The notes beneath the pieces were generated by a model. The model was not told where the DNA came from and did not search any database. It saw only the letters and a list, made by a program, of their open reading frames with translations. From Planomicrobium stackebrandtii (GTDB lineage Bacteria > Bacillota > Bacilli > Bacillales_A > Planococcaceae): a DNA stretch of 64,000 nt. The position numbers were made by a program, and so were the translations under genes. How positions within the stretch are numbered: the stretch's first letter is position 1; each line of letters begins with the position of its first letter. Where the stretch lies: assembly GCF_030814955.1 (NCBI RefSeq), contig NZ_JAUSWB010000001.1:558001-622000 (forward strand). The letters run 5' to 3'. Shown here in pieces: positions 48,115 through 59,538 of the stretch.

Positions 48115-48963
48115 ATGTATACATATATTTCAAAGCAGAAAATGCTGATGGCCAACGGAGCTGTTGCTTTTGCATTGCTGGCAGGATGCGGCAATGAAGA
48201 AAGCCAAACCGAAGAAACAGCTACAGCTTGGGACAAAATTCAGGAACAAGGTTCAATGACTGTCGCCACTTCCGGAACTTTGCTTGCCACTTCTTTCCGT
48301 GACGAAGATTCCGATGAATTGACGGGCTTTGAGGTGGAGGTGGTTCGGGAACTTGGAGAACGCCTGGATTTGGATATCGAGTTTACCGAGCTTGGATTTG
48401 ATGAAATGCTGACCAGTGTCAATACCGGCCAGATCGATATTGCCGCCAATGATATTGAAATAACCGAAGACCGTGCAGAACAGTTTATTTTCTCCACTCC
48501 GATTAAACACTCCTACGGCACTGCGGTTGTCCGCAAAGATGATCTTTCCGGCATCGCTTCTTTGGAAGACTTGGAAGGCAAAAAAGCAGCAGGTGCCTCT
48601 ACCTCTATTTACATGGAAATCGCACGTGATTACGGTGCAGAAGAAGTGACCTATGACAATGCCACGAACGAAGTGTATTTGCGTGACGTTTCAATCGGGC
48701 GTACGGATGTCATCCTCAATGATTATTATTTATCGACATTCGGTGTTGCGGCTTTTCCTGAGCTGAACATTACCATTCACCCAGATATCAAATACGCTCC
48801 GTCAGAGGTCGGCCTTGTCATGAACAAAGACAATACCGAGCTTGCTGACAATGTTAACAATGCCTTGGAAGAAATGCTCGAAGACGGCACGATCACTAAA
48901 ATTTCCGAAGAATTTTTCGGCGGTGCCGATGTTTCCGTCAAACCTGATATTGAAGAAAACTAA
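48115..48963 (+). CDS. Amino-acid ABC transporter substrate-binding lipoprotein
   Basis: This is a family-3 solute-binding protein for polar amino acids (SBP_bac_3). The signal peptide ends in the lipobox ALLAGC, with Cys25 as lipid anchor. GTLLATSFRDEDSDELTGFEVEVV, IEITEDRAEQFIFSTP and GVMNK-like VGLVMNKDN are typical of the fold. AGGGGG is eight bases before the ATG. A permease follows after 12 bases. It most resembles B. subtilis YckB and the cystine-binding TcyA group, but the ligand cannot be read from sequence alone. No ATPase gene is nearby. It starts the accessory region after rqcH. Confidence 0.9.
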   Translation: MYTYISKQKMLMANGAVAFALLAGCGNEESQTEETATAWDKIQEQGSMTVATSGTLLATSFRDEDSDELTGFEVEVVRELGERLDLDIEFTELGFDEMLTSVNTGQIDIAANDIEITEDRAEQFIFSTPIKHSYGTAVVRKDDLSGIASLEDLEGKKAAGASTSIYMEIARDYGAEEVTYDNATNEVYLRDVSIGRTDVILNDYYLSTFGVAAFPELNITIHPDIKYAPSEVGLVMNKDNTELADNVNNALEEMLEDGTITKISEEFFGGADVSVKPDIEEN

Positions 48964-48975
48964 GGAGGTCATCTT

Positions 48976-49653
48976 ATGAATGACATTGAATGGGGACTGC
49001 TGTTTGACCCTGCCTTAGCTGTTGAATCCCTGCCTTATGTACTGGGAGGCATCGGTTATACTTTGCTGATATCTGTCGCCAGTATGATTATGGGGTTGAT
49101 CATAGGCTTTTTCTTGTCTCTTGCCCGGACATCCCGATTGCAGATTTTGCAATTTCCGGCAAGGCTGTATATTTCCTTTATGCGTGGCGTACCAATCCTC
49201 GTCATCCTGTTCTTGCTGTATTTTGCCCTTCCCGTCATCGGCATTGAATTTACAGCGGTGCAGGCCGCGTTGATTGGCTTCACCATAAACAGCGCCGCTT
49301 ATATTGCAGAAGTTTTCCGCTCCTCCCTGGCTTCAGTCGATAAAGGGCAATGGGAATCGTCCACTGCCCTTGGATTGACTTATTGGCAAACCATGCGCCG
49401 TATCATCTTGCCGCAATCGGTGCGGATTGCGGTTCCGCCATTATCGAATGTCTACTTGGACTTGATCAAAGCCTCCTCTCTGGCAGCCATGATCACCGTT
49501 CCCGAGATTTTTCAGAAAGCACGCATTGTCGGTGCCCGCGAATATGATTTATTGACTATGCTGATTTTGGTTGCACTGGTTTACTGGGCCATCTGTTCGG
49601 CAATGACCATTCTGCAAAACTACCTTGAAAAACGCTATGCAGATTATCTATAA
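48976..49653 (+). CDS. Amino-acid ABC transporter permease
   Basis: The 225-residue membrane protein is a HisM/YckA-type permease with about five transmembrane segments (for example LGGIGYTLLISVASMIMGLIIGF). The ATPase-contact EAA loop lies in the region SSTALGLTYWQTMRRIILPQ. AGGAGG is six to seven bases before the ATG. It pairs with the lipoprotein upstream and is closed by a terminator. The missing ATPase resembles B. subtilis yckA-yckB, so the ATPase may be shared with another system. Confidence 0.92.
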   Translation: MNDIEWGLLFDPALAVESLPYVLGGIGYTLLISVASMIMGLIIGFFLSLARTSRLQILQFPARLYISFMRGVPILVILFLLYFALPVIGIEFTAVQAALIGFTINSAAYIAEVFRSSLASVDKGQWESSTALGLTYWQTMRRIILPQSVRIAVPPLSNVYLDLIKASSLAAMITVPEIFQKARIVGAREYDLLTMLILVALVYWAICSAMTILQNYLEKRYADYL

Positions 49654-49690
49654 AAAAGCATCCGGAAATTTTTTTCCGGATGCTTTTTTT
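49652..49690. terminator. Bidirectional terminator between the permease and VOC genes
   Basis: AAAAAAGCATCCGGAAA pairs with TTTCCGGATGCTTTTTT, with T runs on both strands. It separates the convergent genes. Confidence 0.93.
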
Positions 49691-49694
49691 GCGG

Positions 49695-50105
49695 CTATTC
49701 CGTTGCTTCCTGCGGCCTATAGAATACTTCCCACATATGGCCGTCCAGGTCCTTGAAACTCTTGAGGTAGATAGATTCATCATCCATTGTTTCGCTTGCT
49801 TGCTGGCCACCTGCCTTAAACGCAGCATTGGTCAGCTCATCCACTTCCGCTTTGCTGTTTGCAGAAATGGCCGTTATCACTTCGGCACTGCTAGTGGTAT
49901 CAGCGATTTCCCTTTTTGAGAAATTCTTGAAAAAATCTTCGGTCAGCAGTATTGCGTAAATCGACGGCCCGATAATCATGCAGGCTCCCTTTTCATCTGT
50001 CATTTGTTGATCAAACTCAAATCCAATTTCTCCAAAAAAAGCTTTTGAGCGCTCGAGATTCTTAACCGGTAGATTGACAAAAATTTGCCTGGCTTGGACA
50101 TTCAC
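49695..50105 (-). CDS. VOC (glyoxalase-like) superfamily protein
   Basis: A 136-residue protein of the vicinal-oxygen-chelate fold, with QIFVNLPVKNLERSKAFFGEIGFEF at the start and LKSFKDLDGHMWEVFYRP at the end. Metal-site residues expected in the second half (His and Glu in DGHMWEVFY) are visible, but the N-terminal metal ligand is not clear. Such proteins include glyoxalase/bleomycin-resistance relatives and many unknowns, so no substrate is claimed. The GTG at 50105 follows GAGGAGGGG by about six bases; the longer frame to 50423 runs into the neighbouring gene and is unlikely. Confidence 0.85.
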   Translation of the reverse strand: MNVQARQIFVNLPVKNLERSKAFFGEIGFEFDQQMTDEKGACMIIGPSIYAILLTEDFFKNFSKREIADTTSSAEVITAISANSKAEVDELTNAAFKAGGQQASETMDDESIYLKSFKDLDGHMWEVFYRPQEATE

Positions 50106-50172
50106 GTTCACCCCTCCTCTCTTTTTATTTTGTAACCCTATAATTCTCTGTACGACTGAAATATCCTGCAAA

Positions 50173-50202
50173 TAAAAAAAAGATCCCTGGAAAGGATCTT
50201 TT
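50173..50202 (-). terminator. Terminator after the CxxC membrane protein gene
   Basis: AAAAGATCC / GGATCTTTT stem with a seven-base loop, with a run of eight T following on the minus strand. It begins at the stop codon of the 50201-50482 gene. Confidence 0.88.
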
Positions 50203-50482
50203 AAACAAGGCGATAACGCATTAAGTAAGGAATCGCCAATATAACCGATAGCATAATGACCAGCACACTGATTAGAAAAGTTCCTGGGCCGATCAGTTGT
50301 GTAAAAAAGTAAGCAGCATAAATTGGAATTACCATAAATATAGAAGCCAAAAGCCGTGAAAGGAACTGAACTTTGTGGAGGCTGCCGCAGTTGGGACAGG
50401 CAATCGGCTTGTACGCTAGCCATAATGATTTACTGACTTGCTTCCAAGAAAATGGCGTCCGGCAGTTTACACATTGCTGCAT
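50201..50482 (-). CDS. Small membrane protein with paired CxxC motifs
   Basis: A 93-residue protein with CVNC at 4-7 and CPNC about 22 residues later, likely a zinc ribbon, then two transmembrane segments (about 43-63 and 67-86: FLSRLLASIFMVIPIYAAYF, FLISVLVIMLSVILAIPYLM). This fits the small Bacillales family known by its CxxC-20-CxxC spacing. Function unknown. The ATG overlaps the stop of the preceding L7/L12-like gene by one base. It is the last gene of the dsdA operon. Confidence 0.85.
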   Translation of the reverse strand: MQQCVNCRTPFSWKQVSKSLWLAYKPIACPNCGSLHKVQFLSRLLASIFMVIPIYAAYFFTQLIGPGTFLISVLVIMLSVILAIPYLMRYRLV

Positions 50483-50778
50483 TACTTGCCCGCTTTCAGT
50501 TCATCTACATATTGCTTCGCTTCCAACAGGGACCAGCCAAATTCCTGTCTTGTCCGTTTGACGGCTTCGACCATTCTTCCTTTTTGCAGAAGCTCGCGCA
50601 GTTCCTCATTGATATCAGGCTCTGTTATTTTTTGACCTTGCGTAGCGTGTTGGAGAAGTTTCTCTACATGCCTGATCCTGGTTTCCAAGGCTTTTACCCG
50701 CTGTTCTGTAGCATTATAAAAGACGTATCCAAACACTAGAACGGCTCCAATAATAATCAGTATCCAAGATAAATCCAT
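50482..50778 (-). CDS. Membrane-anchored protein with a ribosomal L7/L12-like C-terminal domain
   Basis: A 98-residue protein: one N-terminal transmembrane segment (about 4-22, SWILIIIGAVLVFGYVFY), a coiled-coil stretch (about 25-45), then a C-terminal segment LRELLQKGRMVEAVKRTRQE and GWSLLEAKQYVDEL, which resembles the L7/L12 C-terminal motif (IKAVREATGLGLKEAKDLV). Similar small proteins occur in Bacilli and are often annotated as L7/L12-like. Function unknown. It starts at the base next to the dsdA stop, and the CxxC gene overlaps its end, so all three are likely co-translated. Confidence 0.85.
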   Translation of the reverse strand: MDLSWILIIIGAVLVFGYVFYNATEQRVKALETRIRHVEKLLQHATQGQKITEPDINEELRELLQKGRMVEAVKRTRQEFGWSLLEAKQYVDELKAGK

Positions 50779-52119
50779 TTATTCAGCACCTCCCAAATAG
50801 GTTTTACCGCGTTGATAAAATCCGCCCATTTCTTCTTTCGGCACTAAAGCCCCACCGGTTGCCCAAACAATGTGGTTTGCAGAAGACATGGAAATGCCAT
50901 TCGCTTCGGCATAATCGGTTTCCAGGATTTTCAATGGGCCCAGCAATCCTGCAGTAGCAGATGGCTCGACAAAAATTTCTTCGCTGTCTCCTAGCAGAGC
51001 CAATAGTTCAAACAGCTGCCGATCTTCCAGCGTATAAATGCCGCTGACTGTTTTTTCGCTGATGCCGGAAGCAAAGCTGGATGACCTGCCGACTGCCAGT
51101 CCATCTCCTTCGGTCACATTGTCGATGCCGAGATCCTGGACGCATAGCTTTTCTTTTTCGCCAGTCATTAAACCGATCAGCACGGCAGGCGAGTGGGTCG
51201 GTTCCACAAAAAAGCAGTGAACCGCGTCACCGAAAACTTGCCGCAGCCCGAATGCGATGCCGCCCGGTGCCCCTCCTACTCCGCAGGGCAGATAAACAAA
51301 CAGCGGGTGGTCGGCATCCACTGGTATACCCTCATTCTCCAATTGTTGCTTGAGCCGGAACGCCGCAACGCTATAACCCAAAAACAAGTGTTTCGACTTT
51401 TCGTCGTCCACAAAATAAGCATCCCGCTTAGCAAGCGTCTCCCTGCGCCCTGATAGGATAGCTTCGCTAAAATCGCCATCGAATTCCACCACGGTTGCCC
51501 CTTTGTCACGAAGCAGATCTTTTTTCCACTGCTTGGCGTCTGAAGACATATAGACGGATACTTGGAAGCCCAGTTTTGCACTGATGATGCCGATGCTGAG
51601 GCCAAGGTTCCCCGTGGAGCCTACTCCAATAGCGTACTGGCTGAAAAATTGCTTGAACCGATCGGATGAAAACTGCTCGTAAGACTGCTCATTGCTCAGA
51701 AGGCCTGCATCCATAGCGAGCTGCTCTGCATGATGCAGCACCTCGTAAACACCACCGCGCGCTTTAATGGATCCCGCTATTGGCAGGTCGTTATCGCATT
51801 TCAGGTACAGACTGCCTGCAATTTCTCCGCCCCAGCGGTTTTGGAGCTGCTTTTTCATATTGGAAATCTCACAGAGCGGCGATTCCACAATGCCCTTAGC
51901 TGCTGACGTATCTGGAAACTCTGCTGCCAAAAAAGGTGCGAAGCGCTGCCAAAGCTCTTCTGCCTGTTTCATATCCTCCAGGTTTACTGCCAGACCAGAC
52001 ATGCTGTCCATCTTTTGTCGGTTTGGATTGAGCCAGACAACCGGCTCTAAATCAATGACGTTCTTTAACAATGGATATTTTTCAATCCAGCTGTTTAGTT
52101 GAGACTGCAAAATGGTCAT
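50779..52119 (-). CDS. dsdA: D-serine ammonia-lyase (D-serine dehydratase)
   Basis: This PLP enzyme converts D-serine to pyruvate and ammonia. The PLP Lys119 is in LPIAGSIKARGGVYEVL, matching Lys118 of E. coli DsdA, and the phosphate-binding GVGSTGNLGLSIG follows. PCGVGGAPGGIAFGLRQVFG and EGDGLAVGRSS are conserved. Length 446 is close to E. coli (442). An AGGGGATTTAT SD precedes the ATG. There is no DsdC regulator or DsdX transporter beside it, and two small membrane proteins follow directly. The role is probably D-serine detoxification. Confidence 0.94.
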   Translation of the reverse strand: MTILQSQLNSWIEKYPLLKNVIDLEPVVWLNPNRQKMDSMSGLAVNLEDMKQAEELWQRFAPFLAAEFPDTSAAKGIVESPLCEISNMKKQLQNRWGGEIAGSLYLKCDNDLPIAGSIKARGGVYEVLHHAEQLAMDAGLLSNEQSYEQFSSDRFKQFFSQYAIGVGSTGNLGLSIGIISAKLGFQVSVYMSSDAKQWKKDLLRDKGATVVEFDGDFSEAILSGRRETLAKRDAYFVDDEKSKHLFLGYSVAAFRLKQQLENEGIPVDADHPLFVYLPCGVGGAPGGIAFGLRQVFGDAVHCFFVEPTHSPAVLIGLMTGEKEKLCVQDLGIDNVTEGDGLAVGRSSSFASGISEKTVSGIYTLEDRQLFELLALLGDSEEIFVEPSATAGLLGPLKILETDYAEANGISMSSANHIVWATGGALVPKEEMGGFYQRGKTYLGGAE

Positions 52120-52201
52120 ATAAATCCCCTTCCGTTCGATTGTCCTAATAGCTTCATCATACAGGACAGCCTAAAAGAATTCATCCTCGTATGGAATGTT
52201 T

Positions 52202-52882
52202 TTACTGTTCGTTCGACAGTCGTCCGATTCCTTTGTTGATAAGCAACAACGCAATGCCAATCAGCAGGAATAGCCACCACTCCACATGCATTACAGGACC
52301 GATTCCATCAAACAGGAAGGCTGTCCCTAAAATAAAAGCAAATGTCGCCATGCCATATAATCCTACTTTCACATACGTTTTCCATTGCTGATCTTTCGGT
52401 TTAAAGACAGAAGAACGGATAATCTTAAAAAATATTTTGACGCCGATTGAGCCAAACAAACTGACTGATAGCAGAATCAACAGGATGCTGCCAAGCGCAA
52501 TTTCATTATTCCACTCTGTAAATACAGAAATAACAACATTAGCAATTCCATAAGTAATGGCAAACCAGCCCACTAATCCGATAATTCCTGAAGCCACTAA
52601 CCAAAAGACATTTCTGCGTTTTTGGCTAGGTAAATTGGCAATCAATTCATCTGCATAGGCTTGTGGGGAATCGCCAAATAAGTCTGCTGCGTCTTTGCCG
52701 TTTTCCTGCGCTTCTAGGAGATGATCCAGCAAATCCATCAAAATTTCCTCTCCCGCATGCTCGTCCACACGAAGGTCTGTCCGAATATACAGCAGCAAAT
52801 TTTCATATACTTGCTCATTGTCAGAATTCAGCAGTTCCCTTTTATCATTGTTCTCCTCAATCAATTCAGTCGTTTTTCTCAT
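52202..52882 (-). CDS. DUF1129-type multi-pass membrane protein
   Basis: A 226-residue protein with an N-terminal cytoplasmic region containing TELIEENNDKRELLNSDNEQ and ILMDLLDHLLEAQENGKDA, then FGDSPQAYADELIANLP, followed by four transmembrane segments (about 95-117, 130-152, 170-190, 198-216). The pattern fits DUF1129, a family often next to PadR regulators in Firmicutes. Function unknown. Its ATG lies 17 bases inside the end of padR, so the two are co-transcribed and probably coupled. Confidence 0.88.
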   Translation of the reverse strand: MRKTTELIEENNDKRELLNSDNEQVYENLLLYIRTDLRVDEHAGEEILMDLLDHLLEAQENGKDAADLFGDSPQAYADELIANLPSQKRRNVFWLVASGIIGLVGWFAITYGIANVVISVFTEWNNEIALGSILLILLSVSLFGSIGVKIFFKIIRSSVFKPKDQQWKTYVKVGLYGMATFAFILGTAFLFDGIGPVMHVEWWLFLLIGIALLLINKGIGRLSNEQ

Positions 52883-53210
52883 CTACTCCACCCCTTCTCA
52901 GTAATTGGCTGACAGGTGTTGCAATTTGAAGCCATTCGGAAGCAATTTGCTCCAGCTCCATTTTTCCGCTATCTGTCAAAAAATAATATTTGCGGTTCGG
53001 CCCTGATGCAGAAGCCCTCATTTCTCCGCGAATAAAGCCATTTTTCTGAAGCCGCAGCAGCACCGGATATATGGTGCCATCACTGATGTCAGGCAAACCG
53101 ATCCTCTGCAGCTTTTGCGACAGCTCATAGCCGTAAACTGGCTGCTCTTCTACGACCGCCATTACACAAGCATCCAAAACCCCTTTCAGCAACTGGCTTC
53201 TAAGAGCCAT
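52866..53210 (-). CDS. PadR-family transcriptional regulator
   Basis: A 114-residue winged-helix protein: ALRSQLLKGVLDACVMAVVE, then YGYELSQKLQRIG, ISDGTIYPVLLRLQKNGFI and RKYYFLTDSGKMELEQIASE, the usual PadR signature with a short C-terminal dimerisation helix. The frame is open to 53243, but the ATG at 53210 follows AAGGAGGAACAACT. It is the first gene of padR-DUF1129 and sits behind a consensus promoter and a 46-base palindrome, so it probably represses itself. The ligand is unknown. Confidence 0.92.
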   Translation of the reverse strand: MALRSQLLKGVLDACVMAVVEEQPVYGYELSQKLQRIGLPDISDGTIYPVLLRLQKNGFIRGEMRASASGPNRKYYFLTDSGKMELEQIASEWLQIATPVSQLLRRGGVDEKND

Positions 53211-53233
53211 AGTTGTTCCTCCTTCCGGTATTC

Positions 53234-53279
53234 GGTAATGCAAGATAGTGACGCAAAAAAATAACTACCTTGCATTACC
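53234..53279 (-). promoter_or_regulatory. Large palindrome, likely PadR operator
   Basis: GGTAATGCAAGATAGT (53234-53249) and ACTACCTTGCATTACC (53264-53279) are inverted copies matching at 15 of 16 positions, 14 bases apart. The palindrome lies in the leader between the predicted start (~53287) and the padR SD. As RNA it could also fold into a hairpin. Confidence 0.7.
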
Positions 53280-53288
53280 AACTAGTTG
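53279..53288 (-). promoter_or_regulatory. Perfect 10-bp palindrome at the padR transcription start
   Basis: CAACTAGTTG is a perfect palindrome right at the predicted +1 of the padR promoter, adjoining the larger palindrome. A second operator is possible. Confidence 0.4.
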
Positions 53289-53293
53289 CTTTG

Positions 53294-53322
53294 ATTATAG
53301 TCAATCCCTTTCTCGCTGTCAA
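53294..53322 (-). promoter_or_regulatory. Perfect consensus sigma-A promoter of padR
   Basis: TTGACA (53317-53322), exactly 17 bases, then TATAAT (53294-53299): both hexamers and the spacing are ideal. Such a strong promoter before a regulator usually implies tight repression. Confidence 0.85.
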
Positions 53323-53342
53323 CCATTTCCAGTACAACTCTA

Positions 53343-53370
53343 AAAAAAAACAGCCAATTGGCTGGTTTTT
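53343..53370 (-). terminator. Terminator after pyrE
   Basis: CAGCC AATT GGCTG is a perfect core stem, flanked by A and T runs; the minus strand then reads nine T. It overlaps the pyrE stop codon and ends the pyr operon. The stem is short. Confidence 0.75.
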
Positions 53371-53988
53371 ACAGAGATCCTGCTTTTAATTTTTCATGCC
53401 AGTCAGCGAGCATTGGCATATCTTCTTCACGGATAGCTCCTGTGCTTAACGCCTGTTCAACGAGCGCCGGGAAATCCGTCAGCGTATGGAATGTGTAGCC
53501 GGAGCCCGTGATTGCTTCGATCGACTGCGGCAAATCGTAAGTGAAGATGGCAACGATCCCAAGTACGTCAAAACCTGCTGCTTCCAGTGCCTGAGCTGCC
53601 TGCAGCACCGATCCGCCTTTGGAAATCAAATCTTCCACAACGACCACTTTCTTGCCCGGTTCGACTTTGCCTTCAATCATATTCGTCTGGCCGTGTTCTT
53701 TGGCTTTCGATCGGACATAGACCATCGGCAATTCAAGCAAATCGCTGACCCAAGCCGCGTGCGGAATTCCGGCAGTCGCTGTGCCTGCCACCACTTCGCA
53801 TTCCGGATAAAATTGTTTGATGGTATCTGCTAACCCAGCGGCGATGTCTTTTCGCACTGCCGGATAAGACATCGTCAAACGGTTATCACAATAAATCGGC
53901 GATTTGACGCCTGATGCCCATGTGAACGGGTCTTGCGGGCGAAGTTCGACTGCCCCGACGGCCAGTAAATGATTTGCTATTTTAGATT

Positions 53989-53995
<7 letters not shown>
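53369..53995 (-). CDS. pyrE: Orotate phosphoribosyltransferase
   Basis: PyrE makes orotidine 5'-phosphate from orotate and [22 protein letters not shown] binds orotate and the PRPP motif is [17 protein letters not shown]. An ATG at 54007 is in frame, but the TTG at 53995 ([10 protein letters not shown]), six bases after GGGGTGGA, matches B. subtilis and gives 208 residues. It overlaps the end of pyrF by seven bases and is the last gene of the operon. Confidence 0.94.
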
Positions 53996-56349
<2,354 letters not shown>

Positions 56350-56353
<4 letters not shown>

Positions 56354-59300
56354 ACACCTGCCCCCATTTCTTCAGCTGAGAAGGTCATCGATTCGATGAC
56401 GCGCAGCATCGCTTCTGCCGTATCCAGTGAAGTCAGGCAAGGAATGCCGTTTTCGACTGATTCGCGGCGAATGCGGAAACCGTCGCGCTGCGGCTGCTTG
56501 CCTTTCGTCAATGTGTTGATGACGATTTGGGTGTCGCCGTTTTGGATGACATCCAGCAAGGTTTTGCCTGTTGATCCGATCTTGCCGATTGGCGCTACCA
56601 AAATACCCGCTTCTTCAAAAGCTTTGGCTGTCCCGCCGGTCGCCATAATCTGATAGCCGATCGCTTTAAAGCGTTTCGCTAAACCGATCGCTTCTTCTTT
56701 GTCCTTGTCCGCAACCGTCAGCAGCACTGTGCCGTGGTCTTTTACTTCCATGCCGGCTGCTGCCAACCCTTTATAAAGTGCTTTTTCCAAAGTCGTGTCT
56801 TTGCCCATGACTTCTCCGGTGGATTTCATTTCCGGCCCAAGCGTTATGTCCACCCGGCGAAGTTTCGCGAATGAGAACACCGGCACTTTGACGAATACGC
56901 CTTTTGAGATCGGCGCAAGTCCTGGCGTATAGCCTTGATCCACGATACTCTGCCCCAGAATTGCTTTTGTCGCGATATTGGCCATCGGGATCGACGTGAT
57001 TTTGCTCATGAACGGCACCGTCCGGCTTGATCTTGGATTCACTTCAATGACGAAAACTTCACCTTTGGAAATGACGTACTGGATATTCAGCAAGCCGACA
57101 ATGTTCAGCCCTTTTGCCAGGCGCGTCGTGTAGTCAACCAAGGTATCCAATAATTCCGTAGAGATGTTTTGTGTCGGATAGACCGCAATTGAGTCGCCCG
57201 AGTGGACGCCTGCTCGTTCAATATGCTCCATGATGCCTGGGATCAATACGTGTTTTCCATCCGAGATGGCATCTACTTCGATTTCGATTCCAGTCAGGTA
57301 ACGGTCAACCAGAACCGGATGTTCCGGACTTGCTTCTACGGCATGTTCCATATAATGCTTCAAGTCTTCCTGGTTGTAAACAATTTCCATTGCGCGTCCG
57401 CCAAGAACATAGGAAGGGCGGACCAACACCGGGTAGCCAATGTCAGCTGCAATGATGATCGCTTCTTCTGCGTTGACGGCCGTTTTGCCTAGAGGCTGCG
57501 GAATGCCGATTTCGTGCAGGGCTGCTTCAAATTTATTGCGATTTTCCGCTCTGTCCGTATCTTCCAAAGTTGTCCCAAGAATTTTAACGCCGTTCTGTTC
57601 CAATTTTTCTGCAAGGTTGATGGCTGTCTGCCCGCCGAACTGGACGACAACGCCTTTTGGCTGCTCCAAGTCGACAATGTGCATGACATCCTCGATTGTC
57701 AGCGGTTCAAAATACAATTTATCCGAAATCGAGAAGTCTGTCGAGACGGTTTCCGGGTTGTTGTTGACGATGATTGCTTCATAGCCTGCTTCTTTGATGG
57801 CCCAGACAGAATGCACCGTCGCATAATCAAATTCCACGCCTTGGCCGATGCGGATCGGACCTGATCCAAGAACGATGACGGATTCTTTGTCGGTTTTCAC
57901 GGATTCATTTTCATCTTCATACGTACCGTAGAAATAAGGCGTTTCGGATTCGAATTCCGCAGCACAAGTATCAACCATTTTATAGACCGGCATCAACTTT
58001 TGTTCTTTGCGCCAATTGTAAACTTCCTGCTCGGTCGTATTCCATAGCTTCGCAATCGTCCGGTCAGCAAAGCCCAGACGTTTCGCGCGTTTCGCTGTCT
58101 CATAGTCAAAAGCAGCGTTTTTCAATGTTTCTTCGTATTGGACGATGTTTTCGAACTTCTTCAGGAAGAATAAATCAATTTGGCTCCATTCGTTGATGGT
58201 TTCAATCGTCACTCCGCGGCGCAGCGCTTCGCCGATAAAGAACAAGCGCTCATCTCCAGCCCGGCAGATGCGTTTTTGAATCCATTCGTCGCTCATGGCG
58301 TCAGCATTTTTCAACTCCAGGTGGAATTGGCCTGTTTCCAGCGATCGGACAGCTTTCAGGATTGACTCTTCGAACGTCCGGCCCATAGCCATCACTTCTC
58401 CAGTTGCTTTCATCTGCGTCCCCAAATTGCGTTTTGCCGATTCGAATTTATCAAACGGCCAGCGTGGAATTTTCGTAACCACATAATCCAATGCCGGCTC
58501 GAAAGCGGCATAGGTCCGGCCTGTGACCGGGTTCATCATTTCATCCAGTGTCAAGCCGACTGCGATTTTAGCGGCTAGTTTGGCGATCGGGTAGCCTGTC
58601 GCTTTTGAAGCCAGTGCAGAAGACCGGCTGACACGTGGGTTTACTTCGATGATGTAGTAATTAAAGCTGAATGGATCCAGCGCCAGCTGCACGTTGCATC
58701 CGCCTTCGATTTTCAATGCGCGGATGATTTTCAGCGAGACATTGCGCAACATCTGGTATTCGCGGTCAGACAATGTTTGGCTGGGCGCCACAACAATCGA
58801 ATCGCCTGTATGAATGCCCACCGGATCGATATTTTCCATGTTGCAGACAACAATTGCCGTATCGTTTTTATCGCGCATCACTTCGTATTCGATTTCCTTG
58901 AAGCCGGCAATTGATTTTTCCAGCAGGCATTGCGTGACCGGGCTGTATTTCAGGCCACTCGCCACGATTTCCTTCAATTCTTCGTAATTGTGGCAGATAC
59001 CGCCGCCGGTGCCGCCTAATGTAAAGGCCGGACGGACGATAACCGGATAGCCGACCCGTGCAATAAAGTTCTCTGCTTCTGCCATGTTGTGGATAATATC
59101 CGAATCGGGAACCGGTTCTCCCAGTTCGTTCATCAAAGTTCGGAACAAGTCACGGTCTTCCGCTTTATGGATGGCTTCCAGCTTGGTCCCTAAGATTTCG
59201 ATATTCAACTCGTCCAAAATTCCTGATTCGTCTAGTTCGATGGCCATGTTCAACCCTGTTTGACCGCCCAGTGTCGGAAGCAGCGCGTCCGGACGCTCTT

Positions 59301-59538
59301 TGCGGAGGATGCGGCTGACAAATTCCAAGGTAATTGGCTCGATATAGACTTTATCTGCAATTTCGGTATCCGTCATAATGGTTGCTGGATTTGAGTTGAT
59401 CAGGATGACACGGTAACCTTCTTCTCGCAATGCCAGGCAGGCTTGCGTGCCGGCATAGTCAAACTCTGCTGCTTGTCCGATAACGATTGGTCCCGAACCG
59501 ATTACGAGTATACTTTGAATATCTTGTCTTTTAGGCAT
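56350..59538 (-). CDS. carB: Carbamoyl-phosphate synthase, large subunit
   Basis: CarB makes carbamoyl phosphate from bicarbonate, ATP and ammonia. The 1062 residues hold two homologous ATP-grasp halves ([20 protein letters not shown] and [19 protein letters not shown]), an oligomerisation domain between them, and a C-terminal regulatory MGS domain (about 930-1062: [18 protein letters not shown]). It overlaps carA by eight bases. As the pyr-operon copy it is called pyrAB in B. subtilis and is regulated through PyrR. Confidence 0.97.

Noticed and set aside
50106..50423. N-terminal extension of the VOC protein
   Set aside because: The extension crosses the CxxC gene and its terminator; a GTG with a strong SD at 50105 gives the normal family length.
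52141..52168. TGTCCT...AGGACA inverted repeat before dsdA
   Set aside because: Arms are only 6 bp with a 16-base gap; too weak to call an operator.
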